NCBI GenBank assembly: GCA_913061005.1
Contig: CAJXSH010000004.1
Span: 1 to 64,000, forward strand
Direction: 5' to 3'
Source of the DNA: an uncultured Ectothiorhodospiraceae bacterium
GTDB lineage: Bacteria > Pseudomonadota > Gammaproteobacteria > Nitrococcales > Nitrococcaceae
DNA length: 64,000 nucleotides
Shown here: piece after piece, positions 18,042 to 27,771 of the stretch
Position numbering within the stretch: position 1 is the first letter of the stretch
How the letters are laid out: every line of letters begins with the position of its first letter
Translations under genes and position numbers: made by a program
The notes under the pieces: model-generated
Databases searched by the model: none
What the model was told of the DNA's origin: nothing
The model's input: only the letters and a program-made list of their open reading frames with translations

Positions 18042-19774
18042 TAGTCACCCCCCTCGGCCCCCGGTTCCGAGGTCATGCGCGGAATCGGCGTGCGACGGAC
18101 CTGGCGGGCACCGCAGATCAGCTCAACCGCGCGGTCGGCCGCATCCTGGAAAGGCTCCATGACCGTATCTGCGCCGCGACGTCGAAGCTCCTCGGTCTCG
18201 CGGGCGCTATGGGATGCCACCGCGATGCGGCCGCTGAACGGGTGGCCCTGGATCAGTTGCATCAGCGTATGCCGGCTGTCTTCGTGGCTCAGGCCGGTCG
18301 GATGCCTTGGCACGGTGCTGACCACCCATTGGGCGCCGTCCAGTGGCAAAGCGGCGATAAACTCCGGGTCGGTGGCGTCACCATACTGCGCATTCAGCCC
18401 AAGATCCCTGGCCCGCCGCACCGCGCTGGGGTTGAAGTCGACACCCAGCACACCCAGGCCGCGGTTCTGCAGCCGCAAAGCCATGGCGGTCCCAAAGCGC
18501 CCCATCCCGAAAATCAGCACGTCCACCCCGCGCACCCCGGTCTGCGACGACGCCCGCGGCTCGCGGGGGGTGTCCGCCCGCTCGAAAACCCCGAGCCAGG
18601 GCTTGAAGCGGTCGTAGAGCCAGTGCGAGTAGGTGATCATGTAGACCGACACCGCAATGGTGATCAGCCCCACCAGCGTCACCAGCCCGAGGGCGGCTTC
18701 GCCCACATGCCCCAGTGCCAGGCCCATGCCGATGAAGATCAACGAAAACTCCGATATCTGCGCCACCGTCAGTCCGGCCAGAAAGCCGGTCCGCCGGCGA
18801 TAGCCCATCGCGCCCATGATCGCCAGGACGATCAATGGATTGCCAATGAGCACGAACGCCGAAAACACCCCGGCCTCGACCAGACTCTGCCCCAACAGCG
18901 CCAGGTCCAGGGTCGAGCCAAGGGAGATGAAGAAAAACAGCAGCAGAAAATCGCGCAACGGGGCAAGCCGCGCCGAAATGGTCTCTCGATAGGGGGTGGA
19001 AGCCAGCGAGACACCGGCCAGCAAACCGCCCAGCTCTTTGCCCAGGCCGATCAGATCGGCCACCGTGGCAAAAACCGTCGCCTGGGCGATGGCAAAGATC
19101 ACGAGCAGTTCCGGCGCGTGGGCCAGCCGCGCACTCAAGGGATTGGCCACATACCGCACAAAAAGGCCGACCAGGCCCACCAGGGCAACGCCGGCGGCGA
19201 TCACCACAGCGATATCTCCGGCGCCGCCACCATCCGCCCGGGCACCGATTCCAACGGTCGAGAGCACGATCATCGCCAGCACCACCACCAGGTCCTGGAC
19301 GATGAGAAAACCCAGCGCGATCTGACCATGGAGGGCATCGATCTCGCGCTTATCCGACAGCAGCTTGACGATAATGATGGTGCTCGAGAAGGTCAGTGCC
19401 ACGGCCACATAGATGGCCGTGACCGGATCGAGCCCCATAGCAAGTCCTAGCACGAACCCGATGGCGGCGGTAAACACCACCTGCCCCAGACCGGTGACAA
19501 GGGCCACGGCCCCGAGCGAACGGACCAGCTTGATATCGAGCTTGATCCCCACCAGAAACAGCAAAACGGCGATGCCGAGCTCCGAGAGCAGCTCGATCTG
19601 CGCCTCGGCGTGGACCACGTCAAGGACCGACGGACCGGCCAGTATCCCCACAGCAATGAAACTGACAATCAGTGGCTGGCGGGCCAGGATGCCGACAAAG
19701 CCGACCGCCGCGGCAAGCATGAGCAGCGTTGCAACCTCGGCAAAGGCAGAGTGGAATACAATCTCCATGACCAT
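18041..19774 (-). CDS. KefB/YbaL-like CPA2 cation:proton antiporter with TrkA-N domain
   Basis: A 577-residue membrane transporter. The first 380 residues form a 12- to 13-helix Na+/H+-exchanger-type domain with PLIVSFIAVGILAGPSVL and the LTFSSTIIIVKLLSDKR region. A cytoplasmic Rossmann domain follows, VDVLIFGMGRFGTAMALRLQ with ADxNP-like acidic end (VLGVDFNPSA), typical of the nucleotide-binding TrkA-N/RCK module that gates Kef-type K+ efflux. Substrate is most likely K+ or Na+ against protons. Its start lies 51 bases from that of a divergent tandem-Usp gene, suggesting linked ion or stress regulation. Confidence 0.88.
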   Translation of the reverse strand: MVMEIVFHSAFAEVATLLMLAAAVGFVGILARQPLIVSFIAVGILAGPSVLDVVHAEAQIELLSELGIAVLLFLVGIKLDIKLVRSLGAVALVTGLGQVVFTAAIGFVLGLAMGLDPVTAIYVAVALTFSSTIIIVKLLSDKREIDALHGQIALGFLIVQDLVVVLAMIVLSTVGIGARADGGGAGDIAVVIAAGVALVGLVGLFVRYVANPLSARLAHAPELLVIFAIAQATVFATVADLIGLGKELGGLLAGVSLASTPYRETISARLAPLRDFLLLFFFISLGSTLDLALLGQSLVEAGVFSAFVLIGNPLIVLAIMGAMGYRRRTGFLAGLTVAQISEFSLIFIGMGLALGHVGEAALGLVTLVGLITIAVSVYMITYSHWLYDRFKPWLGVFERADTPREPRASSQTGVRGVDVLIFGMGRFGTAMALRLQNRGLGVLGVDFNPSAVRRARDLGLNAQYGDATDPEFIAALPLDGAQWVVSTVPRHPTGLSHEDSRHTLMQLIQGHPFSGRIAVASHSARETEELRRRGADTVMEPFQDAADRAVELICGARQVRRTPIPRMTSEPGAEGGD

Positions 19775-19825
19775 AGTCTACTGGGTTTCAACGACTGGCC
19801 TCACCCTGCGCCAAGGCATACGCAC

Positions 19826-20671
19826 ATGGATACCATCGTCATCGCCACCGATCTCAGTAGCCGGGCCGAGCGGGCCCATCGCATGGGCGTACTGCTGGCC
19901 CGTCAGTCCGGTGCCCGTCTGCGGTTCGTCTATGGCATCGACAACGACCAGCCCGCCAACCTGGTCAAGGCACAATCCGATCAGGCGTGGATCAGCCTGC
20001 AGCGGCTGGCCGACACCGTCGAGCGCTTCGATGGCATCGACTGCTCGGCCGAGGTCGCCAGCGGCGACGGGATCGCCGAGGCGATCACCGCCTGCGTGCC
20101 ATCGTCGGCATCATTGCTGATCCTCGGCAGCCACCGACGCCGGCCCGTCCGGGATCTTTTTCTGGGCGGCACACCCGAGCGTCTTGTCGCCCAGCGCCAG
20201 GTACCCGTACTGGTGGTCCGCCAACCGCCGGTCGAGGCCTATCGGCGCATGCTGTTTGCAACGGATCTCTCTGATGCGTCCATGGCGGTGGCCAGGCGAA
20301 TCGCCGACCATCCGGTGACCGGTCCATTGGCAAAGATCGTGCTCACCGTCGCCGGCAGCCTCGAGCAAAGCCCGGTGGCCGCCAACCGGATGAGTGACCC
20401 GGCCCGGGAGGAATGGCTGGCCGGCATGGCGGCCCGCGCCGAGGCCGCGCTCGAGCGTTTTATCGAACGCGCGCGGATGGGCGTGGTGACCCCCCGCGTC
20501 GAGGCGACGACCCAGCCCACCGCCGCCGCCATCGTGGAAGCGGCCCGACACGAGGGCGCGGATCTGATTGCCGTCTCGCCCAGTGAATCCCAGGGACTGG
20601 AGTCGTTCCTGCGCGAGAGCGTCACCGTTCAGCTACTCAATAGCGCCCCGATGGATGTCATGGTTCTGTGA
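19826..20671 (+). CDS. Tandem universal stress protein
   Basis: A 281-residue protein with two Usp domains. The first (1-135) begins TIVIATDLSSRAERAH and includes LLILGSHRRRPVRDLFLGGTPERLVAQRQVPVLVV, whose GxxxGT-like turn suggests ATP binding. The second begins MLFATDLSDASMAVAR and ends with SEGLESF-type features and VQLLNSAPMDVMVL but has a poorer nucleotide motif. Such proteins act in stress and energy sensing. Divergent from a CPA2 antiporter, which suggests a functional pair. The ATG at 19826 is preceded by AAGG at a suitable distance. Confidence 0.86.
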   Translation: MDTIVIATDLSSRAERAHRMGVLLARQSGARLRFVYGIDNDQPANLVKAQSDQAWISLQRLADTVERFDGIDCSAEVASGDGIAEAITACVPSSASLLILGSHRRRPVRDLFLGGTPERLVAQRQVPVLVVRQPPVEAYRRMLFATDLSDASMAVARRIADHPVTGPLAKIVLTVAGSLEQSPVAANRMSDPAREEWLAGMAARAEAALERFIERARMGVVTPRVEATTQPTAAAIVEAARHEGADLIAVSPSESQGLESFLRESVTVQLLNSAPMDVMVL

Positions 20672-20699
20672 CGGTGCTGGCCTCGCCGCCGATGCCCGG

Positions 20700-21653
20700 C
20701 TAACCGAGCAGCGGCGCCAGGGCGATCGGCAGGTAGGCATCCAGTAGTAGAAACGCGAAAAGCGCCATTAAATAGACGATGCTGTAGCCGAAGGAACGCA
20801 TCGGCAGCGAGCGATCCTCGTTGCGGCGGAGCATCTCGACGCCAAACCACAGATACCGTGCCCCCAGTACCGTGGCACCGGCGAGGTAGAGCAGCCCGCT
20901 CATGCCGGTGACAAAAGGCAGCATGGTCACGCCCACCAGCAGCACGGTATAGAACAGGATCTGCCAGCGCGTGAACCGGTCGCCATGGGTGACCGGCAAC
21001 ATGGGGATATCGACGCTCGCGTACTCTTCGCGACGATGGATGGCCAGCGCCCAGAAATGGGGCGGCGTCCAGGTGAAGATGATCAGAAACAGCAAAAGCG
21101 CGTGGGGGTCGATGGTGCCGGTGACCGCGACCCAGCCGAGCACCGGGGGGGCCGCGCCGGCGGCGCCGCCAATGACGATATTCTGTGGCGTCGCGCGCTT
21201 GAGAAAGAGGGTGTAGATAAAGGCATAACCGATCAGCGAGCCGAAGGTCAGCCAGGCGGTGAGCGGGTTGACCGCAAAGTACAAAAGACTAAGCCCACTG
21301 ACCCCGAGGGCGCCGGCGAAGAAGATCGCATGACCGGTACGCAGATGACCGGTGGGCAACGGGCGGCCCTCGGTGCGCTTCATCCGCGCATCGACCCGGC
21401 GGTCGACCAGGTGGTTGATGGCGGCGGCCGAACCCGCGGCCAGTGCGATGCCAATGTTGCCCACGATCAGCGCATTCCAGGGGATGGTCCCCGGGCTTGC
21501 CAGCAGGTTGCCGACCACGGCCGTGAATACCATCAGCGCCACGACCCCGGGTTTGGTCAGCTCGTAGTAGTCCCGCCAGTGCTGGAGCAGGTGCTGCAGC
21601 GGCGGCGCCTGGTCTCCGGTCCGCGGTGATGTGGCTTCCAGGGTACGGCTCAT
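20700..21653 (-). CDS. ctaB: Protoheme IX farnesyltransferase (heme O synthase)
   Basis: Adds a farnesyl group to heme B to form heme O, on the way to heme A of the oxidase. The 317-residue UbiA-superfamily membrane protein has the first Asp-rich motif [23 protein letters not shown] and a second polar loop [19 protein letters not shown]. The ATG at 21653 overlaps the ctaA stop (ATGA). Last gene of the run surf1-hypothetical-ctaA-ctaB. Confidence 0.96.
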   Translation of the reverse strand: MSRTLEATSPRTGDQAPPLQHLLQHWRDYYELTKPGVVALMVFTAVVGNLLASPGTIPWNALIVGNIGIALAAGSAAAINHLVDRRVDARMKRTEGRPLPTGHLRTGHAIFFAGALGVSGLSLLYFAVNPLTAWLTFGSLIGYAFIYTLFLKRATPQNIVIGGAAGAAPPVLGWVAVTGTIDPHALLLFLIIFTWTPPHFWALAIHRREEYASVDIPMLPVTHGDRFTRWQILFYTVLLVGVTMLPFVTGMSGLLYLAGATVLGARYLWFGVEMLRRNEDRSLPMRSFGYSIVYLMALFAFLLLDAYLPIALAPLLG

Positions 21654-22660
21654 GATGCTGCGAGGGGTCGCCTGACGTGGATGATGGTCACCAGCACGAG
21701 TGCCAGCAACGCTGCACCCGCATTGTGCGCGACCGCCAGGGCGAGAGGCAAGTTGTAGATCACATTGCCAATGCCGATCAGAATCTGCAGCGCAAGCGCC
21801 CCGCCAAGGGCGATTCCCAGTCCCCGGCCGATGCCACCGGCCCGCCACAGCCACCAGGCCAGCGCCCCCAGCACCAGTGCCGCGACAATCGCCCCGGCCC
21901 GGTGCACCAGATGGATGGCCATGCGGGCGGGATGGTCCAGTACACCAAATTCATAGTTGACCCCCAGTCCCCGCCAGAGGACGAAGCCTTCACCGAAATC
22001 GGCCCGATCCGGCCAGTATTCACCCAGACTGCAGGTCGGAAACTCGTTGCAGGCCAGGGCCGCATAGTTGGTGCTCGTCCACCCGCCCAGGGTGATCTGG
22101 GCGATGGCCACGACAATCCCGGCGGCCAGCATGGCACCCAGCCCCCGTTGGGCAAAAAGCCGTCCGCTCCCGCCCAGGTAGTTGCAGCGCAGGGTCAACC
22201 ACCAAAGCAGTGACAGCGTGGTCAACCCGCCGAGCAGATGCGCGGTCACCACCGCCGGCTTGAGCTGCCAGGTCACGGTCCAGGCGCCGAGGATGGCCTG
22301 GAAGGTCACAAGACCGGCCAGGAACAACGGCACCTTCCAGGGCTGACCCGGCCGCTTGCGCTGCCGCCAGGCAAAGAACGCCAGCCCGTAGATGAGCGGC
22401 CCCACGATCCCGGCCAGGTAGCGATGGACCATCTCGCGCCAGCCCTTGCCCACATGCACGGGGGTGTCCGGGAACGCCTCGTTGGCGCGCTCGATGGCGG
22501 CCGGGGTGTTGGGTACATCCCATTGGCCATAGCAGCCCGGCCAGTCCGGGCAGCCCAGCCCGGCATCGGTCAGTCGCACCCACGCGCCCAGGACCACCAG
22601 CGCGAAGGTCAGCACGGTGGTGATCAGACTCATGCGGTAGAACCACGGATGGGTTTTCAT
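21650..22660 (-). CDS. ctaA: Heme A synthase (CtaA/Cox15)
   Basis: Oxidises heme O to heme A in the inner membrane. The 336 residues form about eight helices. Typical features are [26 protein letters not shown] after the first helix, with the paired cysteines seen in many CtaA proteins, [14 protein letters not shown] with a heme-ligand histidine, and [15 protein letters not shown] in the second half. It overlaps the genes on both sides by ATGA, which argues for coupled expression of the whole heme A branch. Confidence 0.95.
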   Translation of the reverse strand: MKTHPWFYRMSLITTVLTFALVVLGAWVRLTDAGLGCPDWPGCYGQWDVPNTPAAIERANEAFPDTPVHVGKGWREMVHRYLAGIVGPLIYGLAFFAWRQRKRPGQPWKVPLFLAGLVTFQAILGAWTVTWQLKPAVVTAHLLGGLTTLSLLWWLTLRCNYLGGSGRLFAQRGLGAMLAAGIVVAIAQITLGGWTSTNYAALACNEFPTCSLGEYWPDRADFGEGFVLWRGLGVNYEFGVLDHPARMAIHLVHRAGAIVAALVLGALAWWLWRAGGIGRGLGIALGGALALQILIGIGNVIYNLPLALAVAHNAGAALLALVLVTIIHVRRPLAAS

Positions 22661-23247
22661 CGGCTCATGGCCTCCTCAGCGGCGCGGCGCTCGGCCTCTT
22701 CCTTGGCGAGGCGCAGCAGTTTGTCCAGATCATCCAGCAGCCCCGAGGCATCCAGCGGCTGGGCGTAGCGCATGACGTGATAGCCGCGGTAGTCGACGAT
22801 ATGGGCGGCCATGGCGTTGCCCTCGTGCCGGGCCAGGCGCTCGAGTGTCTCAGCCGGCGCGCTCATGCGCAGAAAGCCGGCCTGCACTTCGGTCACGGGC
22901 TCGGCCCGGGTATCGGGCTGGAGCACGATGATCCGCACCCGGTCGATGTCCTTGTCCAGCGCCACGCGAATGCGGTTGAGCACATCCAGCCGCCCCCGGC
23001 AGTCTTCACCACAGTCGCTTTGCTGCGGCATGACCAGCAGCCAGTCACCGGCCAGCGCCGGGGTCTCGCCATCCAGGTTCTGCCAGGTCGACGGGTCCAA
23101 CTGAACCGCGGGTTGGACCAGATCACCATTGTTGGTGAATGTCCCCGGCCGCCAGTCACTGAATACCATGATCATTGCCGCTGCCGTGGGCAGTATGAAA
23201 AGCGCCAGAAGCGCGATTAATTGCCAGCGGCCTTTCAACCAGTTCAT
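22657..23247 (-). CDS. Conserved cytochrome oxidase-cluster membrane protein, function unknown
   Basis: A 196-residue protein with one N-terminal helix (about residues 11-32) and a soluble, probably periplasmic, domain. It contains WLLVMPQQSDCGEDCRGRL; the two cysteines three residues apart in a thioredoxin-like context recall redox or copper chaperones of the Sco type, but no CxxxCP motif is present. An unnamed gene occupies the same place between surf1 and ctaA in Pseudomonas. ATGA overlaps join it to surf1 and ctaA. I infer a role in oxidase assembly. Confidence 0.7.
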   Translation of the reverse strand: MNWLKGRWQLIALLALFILPTAAAMIMVFSDWRPGTFTNNGDLVQPAVQLDPSTWQNLDGETPALAGDWLLVMPQQSDCGEDCRGRLDVLNRIRVALDKDIDRVRIIVLQPDTRAEPVTEVQAGFLRMSAPAETLERLARHEGNAMAAHIVDYRGYHVMRYAQPLDASGLLDDLDKLLRLAKEEAERRAAEEAMSR

Positions 23248-24011
23248 TCGCCGGTCGCCCTCTTGTGTTTGCGTTTTGTATTGACCACCAGCCAGATCAC
23301 CGTCAGGGCCGCGGCCAGCGAGAACCATTGCACGGCGTAGCCCTCGTGGCGCTCGGGCCCGAAGCGCCAGGCATCCCGGCCACTGCGGCGCACCACCGGG
23401 TCGTTACTCAATGACCCCTCAATCAGAAGATAGTCCGCAATGGGGTAGCCAAGTTCCTCGGCCATGTAATCAAAATCGAGATATTGTACCCGCCTCGGCC
23501 ACTCGCCGGCATTATCAGCGGGCTCGCCCAGCCGGATACCCACCGACGGGCCGCGCCGGATGCGGCCGGCCACCTCGGCCTCGGGCGGCACCGGCGGCAG
23601 GTCGGGGAGCGTCTGCCGGTTACCGACAATCGGCACAAACCCCCGGTCCACCAGCACCGCCCGATCCTGGCCGGCGAGCCGTAACGGGGTGAGCAACCGG
23701 TACCCGACCTGGCCATCCTGGATGCGGTTATCCAGCAGAAACTGCCGGCTGGCATCGAACCGGCCGCTGCCCCGGGCGCGGCGATACTCGTGGCTGGCCA
23801 GCCGGGTGGGCGTGTCGTTGAGATCGACCACCGGCGCACGGGAGGCCGCCGCCCGCTCGGCAAGCGCCTGATGTTTCTGCTCGGCACGGTCCAGCTGCCA
23901 GAGCCCCAGGCTGATCAAGAGCACCAGCAGCACGACATAGGCGAGGGTCGGAAGCACGCGCGGTGCGAACACCCAATCGCCCATCCGCAGGCCTTTGGAG
24001 ATTCCCGACAC
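23244..24011 (-). CDS. SURF1-family cytochrome oxidase assembly protein
   Basis: A 255-residue membrane protein with one helix near each end, the SURF1 topology. Characteristic segments are LGLWQLDRAEQKHQAL after the first helix, GRFDASRQFLLDNRIQDGQVGYRLLTPL, LVDRGFVP, and GYAVQWFSLAAALTVIWLVV at the end. It helps load heme A into subunit I. The GTG at 24011 has AAGGAGG eleven bases upstream; an ATG at 23984 is an alternative start. It is separated from ctaE by the opposite-strand DUF2909 gene. Confidence 0.9.
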   Translation of the reverse strand: MSGISKGLRMGDWVFAPRVLPTLAYVVLLVLLISLGLWQLDRAEQKHQALAERAAASRAPVVDLNDTPTRLASHEYRRARGSGRFDASRQFLLDNRIQDGQVGYRLLTPLRLAGQDRAVLVDRGFVPIVGNRQTLPDLPPVPPEAEVAGRIRRGPSVGIRLGEPADNAGEWPRRVQYLDFDYMAEELGYPIADYLLIEGSLSNDPVVRRSGRDAWRFGPERHEGYAVQWFSLAAALTVIWLVVNTKRKHKRATGE

Positions 24012-24068
24012 GGGGGTCAGCGCCTCCTTGATGCTTTATACTTGGCCGATACTCACAAGGAGGGCCCC

Positions 24069-24287
24069 ATGGACCTCACCATTCGCATCGCCATCGTCGC
24101 GGCGCTTTTTGCCATCGTTGCCAGTCTGGGCTCGGGGCTGTTCTATCTAATCCGCGACCGCGGAGAATCCCGCCGCACCCTCAACGCGCTCAAGCTGCGT
24201 ATCGGGCTGTCCATCGCACTCTTTATCCTGATCCTGCTGGGTTACTTCACCGGGGTGATCGCCCCCAACCAGAGCCCGCTGTCGTAG
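24069..24287 (+). CDS. DUF2909 twin-helix membrane protein
   Basis: A 72-residue protein with two transmembrane helices separated by a basic loop (RDRGESRRTLNALKLRIG). This is the DUF2909 arrangement, regularly found as a short opposite-strand gene between the coxIII and surf1 genes in gammaproteobacteria. A strong AAGGAGG at 24057-24063 precedes the ATG, and a TATACT at 24037-24042 could be its -10 element. Function unknown; its constant position suggests an oxidase-related role. Confidence 0.85.
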   Translation: MDLTIRIAIVAALFAIVASLGSGLFYLIRDRGESRRTLNALKLRIGLSIALFILILLGYFTGVIAPNQSPLS

Positions 24288-24294
24288 CGCGGCC

Positions 24295-25155
24295 CTAGAG
24301 GATATAGACAAAGATATAAAGGCCCAGCCAGACCACGTCGACGAAGTGCCAGTACCAGGCGGCGCCCTCAAACCCGAAGTGCGAGTCAGGCCGGAAGTGG
24401 CCCTTCATGCAGCGCAAGGTAATCACCAGCAGCAAAATCGTGCCGATGACCACATGCATGCCGTGGAAGCCGGTCAGCATGAAGAAGGTCGAGCCGTAGA
24501 TGCCCGTATCCAGGCGGAGGTTCAGATGGGCGTAGGCTTCGTAGTACTCGTAGCCCTGAAAACCGGTAAAGATCACCCCCAGCGCCACGGTCATCCACAT
24601 AAAGGTGATGAGCTTGGCACGGTTGCCCTCCTTGAGTGCGTGGTGGGCAACGGTCAGGGTCAGCCCCGAGGTGAGCAGGATCAGGGTGTTGATGGTCGGC
24701 AGCGGCCAGGGCCCCATGGGCTGGAAGTCCATGGCGGCATTGCCGGGGCCGGCGGTTGGCCAGTTCAGCGCCATCGAATCCCACAACAGCCGGCTGGTCG
24801 CCGGGTCTTCGCCCGAGAGCCACGGCACTGACAGCGTCCGGGCATAGAAAAGCGCGCCGAAGAAGGCGGCGAAGAACATGATCTCGGAGAAAATGAACCA
24901 GATCATCCCCCAGCGCAGCGACCGGTCCACCTGGTCGGAGTAAAGCCCCTTGACGCTCTCGCGGATGACATCGCCGAACCAGCCGATGACCATCCAGGCG
25001 GTGATCAGCGCCCCGGCGCCAAGCACCCAGGTGCCGATGCCCATTCCTTCGAGATACATGGCGATGCCCACGACCAGGGTGGTCATGCCGACGCTGCCAA
25101 TGATGGGCCAGTTACTGCCGTGCGGTACGTAGTAACCGCCTTCTGCCTGCGCCAT
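24295..25155 (-). CDS. ctaE: Cytochrome c oxidase subunit III
   Basis: A 286-residue seven-helix subunit of the aa3-type terminal oxidase in the inner membrane. Hallmarks are WGMIWFIFSEIMFFAAFFGALFYAR, the GYEYYEAY segment and the last stretch GFEGAAWYWHFVDVVWLGLYIFVY. AGGAGAGAGAGG lies just upstream of the ATG. It follows ctaD and a very short membrane-peptide gene. Confidence 0.97.
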   Translation of the reverse strand: MAQAEGGYYVPHGSNWPIIGSVGMTTLVVGIAMYLEGMGIGTWVLGAGALITAWMVIGWFGDVIRESVKGLYSDQVDRSLRWGMIWFIFSEIMFFAAFFGALFYARTLSVPWLSGEDPATSRLLWDSMALNWPTAGPGNAAMDFQPMGPWPLPTINTLILLTSGLTLTVAHHALKEGNRAKLITFMWMTVALGVIFTGFQGYEYYEAYAHLNLRLDTGIYGSTFFMLTGFHGMHVVIGTILLLVITLRCMKGHFRPDSHFGFEGAAWYWHFVDVVWLGLYIFVYIL

Positions 25156-25182
25156 GCGCTTTCCTCTCTCTCCTGCCCCGAC

Positions 25183-25296
25183 CTATAGACGGTCGAGGAA
25201 AACCCCCAGATATATGCCAAGGACGACCAGCGCGAGCAGCAGCACCGTCCAGCGGATGTTCCGCCGCGTGCGCCGGTCGACCTCTTTATTGATCAT
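25183..25296 (-). CDS. 37-residue single-helix peptide of the oxidase operon
   Basis: Between ctaD and ctaE an ATG at 25296 opens a 37-codon frame ending in TAG at 25183. The product starts MINKEVDRRTRRNIRWTV, is basic, then has one membrane helix (LLLALVVLGIYLGVF) and ends LDRL. Its size, charge pattern and place match the cytochrome oxidase small assembly proteins that lie after ctaD in many proteobacteria. No cox11 gene follows it here, unlike the usual order. Confidence 0.7.
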   Translation of the reverse strand: MINKEVDRRTRRNIRWTVLLLALVVLGIYLGVFLDRL

Positions 25297-25299
25297 CAG

Positions 25300-26874
25300 T
25301 TAGCGAACCACCGGTGGTGTGTCGAAGGTGTGATGGGGTGCCGGCGAGGGCACTTCCCACTCCAGGCCTTCGGCCCCTTCCCAGGCCCGCGCCTCGGCCT
25401 TCTGACCGCCGCGAATGCACTTGTAGAGCAGCCAGACAAAGATCAGCTGGGCGAAGCCAAAGCCAAAGCCACCGATACTGGAGATCATGTTCCAGTCGGC
25501 GAACTGCACCGAATAGTCCGGGATACGCCGCGGCATGCCGGCCAGTCCCAGGAAGTGCTGCGGGAAGAAGAGCACGTTCACAAAGATTACCGACAGCCAG
25601 AAATGCCACTGACCCAGGCGCTCGCTGTACATGTGGCCCGTCCACTTGGGCAGCCAGTAGTAGGCCGCCGCCAGGATCGCGAACACCGCCCCGGTCACCA
25701 GCACGTAGTGGAAATGGGCGACCACGAAGTAGGTGTCGTGGTACTGGAAGTCCGCCGGCGCGATGGCGAGCATCAGCCCGGAGAAGCCACCGATGGTGAA
25801 CAGAAAGACAAACGCCAGGGCGAACAGCATGGGCGTTTCAAAGGTCATCGCCCCCCGCCACATGGTGGCCACCCAGTTGAACACCTTCACCCCGGTGGGC
25901 ACCGCAATGAGCATGGTGGCGTACATGAAAAACAGCTGTCCGGCGAGCGGCATCCCCACGGTAAACATGTGGTGCGCCCAGACGATGAACGACAGAAAGG
26001 CGATCGACGCGGTGGCGTAGACCATCGAGCTGTAGCCGAACAGCGGCTTGCGCGTGAATGCCGGGATGATGGTCGAGATGATGCCAAACGCCGGCAGGAT
26101 GAGGATGTACACCTCAGGGTGGCCGAAGAACCAGAAGATATGCTGGTAGAGCACCGGATCACCGCCACCGGCGGCACTGAAGAACGTGGTGCCGAAGTAC
26201 TGGTCCGTGAGCAGCATGGTGATGGCACCGGCCAGCACCGGCATCACGGCGATCATCAGATAGGCAGTGATCAGCCACGTCCAGACGAAAAGCGGCATCT
26301 TCATCAGGGTCATCCCCGGTGCCCGCATGTTCAGGATGGTGGCGATCACGTTGATCGAGCCCATGATCGAGCTGATGCCCAGCACGTGAATGGCAAAGAT
26401 CACGAAGGGGAACGCCGTGCCGGTCTGCAGCATCAGCGGCGGATACATGGTCCAGCCGCCGGCCGGTCCACCGCCGGGCATGAAAAGCGTCGACAGCAGA
26501 ATGGCAAAGCCAAACGGCAGCAGCCAGAAGCTCCAGTTGTTCATGCGCGGCAGCGCCATGTCCGGCGCCCCGACCATCAGCGGGATCATCCAGTTGGCAA
26601 GACCGGTGAACGCGGGCATGACCGCACCGAAGATCATCACCAGCGCATGCATGGTGGTCATCTGGTTGAAGAAATACGGATCCACCACCTGCAGACCGGG
26701 CTGGAAGAGCTCGGCCCGGATCACAAGGGCCATGGCCCCGCCGACCAGGAACATGGCCAGCGAGAACAGCAGGTACATCGAGCCGATGTCCTTGTGGTTG
26801 GTGGTCACCAGCCAGCGCTTGAGACCGGTCGGTTCCGCCTCGTGATGCGCGTGATCTTGGGTTGTTGCCGTCAT
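25300..26874 (-). CDS. ctaD: Cytochrome c oxidase subunit I
   Basis: Catalytic heme-copper subunit of the aa3-type oxidase. The 524 residues form twelve helices with the CuB/heme region [17 protein letters not shown] and the covalent His-Tyr motif, HHMFTVGMP with paired copper histidines, and [20 protein letters not shown] with heme ligands. The YILI and proton-channel features place it in the A family. Heme A synthesis genes and CuA/CuB assembly genes lie nearby. GGGGAG precedes the ATG. Gap to ctaC is 30 bases. Confidence 0.98.
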   Translation of the reverse strand: MTATTQDHAHHEAEPTGLKRWLVTTNHKDIGSMYLLFSLAMFLVGGAMALVIRAELFQPGLQVVDPYFFNQMTTMHALVMIFGAVMPAFTGLANWMIPLMVGAPDMALPRMNNWSFWLLPFGFAILLSTLFMPGGGPAGGWTMYPPLMLQTGTAFPFVIFAIHVLGISSIMGSINVIATILNMRAPGMTLMKMPLFVWTWLITAYLMIAVMPVLAGAITMLLTDQYFGTTFFSAAGGGDPVLYQHIFWFFGHPEVYILILPAFGIISTIIPAFTRKPLFGYSSMVYATASIAFLSFIVWAHHMFTVGMPLAGQLFFMYATMLIAVPTGVKVFNWVATMWRGAMTFETPMLFALAFVFLFTIGGFSGLMLAIAPADFQYHDTYFVVAHFHYVLVTGAVFAILAAAYYWLPKWTGHMYSERLGQWHFWLSVIFVNVLFFPQHFLGLAGMPRRIPDYSVQFADWNMISSIGGFGFGFAQLIFVWLLYKCIRGGQKAEARAWEGAEGLEWEVPSPAPHHTFDTPPVVR

Positions 26875-26904
26875 GTCTAACGTCTCCCCTTGAGGATACT
26901 TCGC

Positions 26905-27771
26905 TTATCGCGACGCCAGGGCGTCACCGACTTGTTCGTCTTCGTTCGTCTCAGCCGCATCGGCCGTCGCTCCGGTCTCGCCCCGCTGCTCCGCCAGCCA
27001 GGCCTGGAACTCGTCCTTTTCGACCGCCTCGACCACGATCGGCATGAAGCCATGATCACGGCCGCAGAGCTCAGCACACCGGCCGCGATAGACCCCTGGC
27101 TCGTCAATGCGGGTCCAGGTCTCGTTCACAAACCCGGGGATGGCGTCCTTCTTCCATCCCAGGTCCGGCATCCACCACGAGTGGATCACATCCGCGGCGG
27201 TGATCTGGAACCGGATCTTGGTATCCACCGGCAGGACCAACCGCTTGTCGACATTCTGCAGGTAGTTATCCACCGAGGCCGGCTCGACGCCCGAGCCCAG
27301 CCGCCGGGCCCGATCGCTGTCGACATCCAGACGGCTTAAGAACTGGACATCCTCGTCCATGTACTCATAGCCCCAGAACCACTGATAGCCGGTGACCTTG
27401 ACGGTCATCTCGGACTCGCTGGTGTCGTCCAGATCAATCAGGGTCTGGGTGGCCGGCACCGCCATCGCCACCAGAATGCCCAGCGGGATCACCGTCCAGA
27501 CAATCTCGACCGCGGTGCTGTGGTGGAACTTCGCCGGTTTGACGCCGCGCGCCTTGCGATGCCGGAAGATGGAATAGAACATCGCCCCGAAGACCAGCAA
27601 CCCGATGGCCACCGTGATCGAGAAGATGGTCATGTGCAGGTCATAGATCTGCCGGCTCGATTCGGTCACGCCGCGGGTCATGTTGATCAACCCGAGATCC
27701 GCCGACGCTGTGGTGCTGAATAGCGCCAGCGCCATCGACCCGATCAGCCCGTTTGCGGTTGTCATCCTCAT
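26905..27771 (-). CDS. ctaC: Cytochrome c oxidase subunit II
   Basis: A 288-residue periplasm-facing subunit with a signal-like N-terminus, two helices (about residues 45-68 and 88-108) and a cupredoxin domain. The CuA site is complete: a histidine in AADVIHSWWMPDLG and the CAELCGRDHGFMP motif. There is no fused cytochrome c domain, so electrons come from a separate cytochrome c. An acidic tail (residues about 265-288) is consistent with a halophile. First structural gene of the oxidase, overlapping the DUF2244 gene by ATGA. Confidence 0.97.
   Translation of the reverse strand: MRMTTANGLIGSMALALFSTTASADLGLINMTRGVTESSRQIYDLHMTIFSITVAIGLLVFGAMFYSIFRHRKARGVKPAKFHHSTAVEIVWTVIPLGILVAMAVPATQTLIDLDDTSESEMTVKVTGYQWFWGYEYMDEDVQFLSRLDVDSDRARRLGSGVEPASVDNYLQNVDKRLVLPVDTKIRFQITAADVIHSWWMPDLGWKKDAIPGFVNETWTRIDEPGVYRGRCAELCGRDHGFMPIVVEAVEKDEFQAWLAEQRGETGATADAAETNEDEQVGDALASR

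Noticed and set aside
25330-26880. 516-codon open frame on the + strand opposite ctaD
   Set aside because: Antisense of oxidase subunit I; composition is dominated by His, Gln and Arg as expected from reversed hydrophobic codons.
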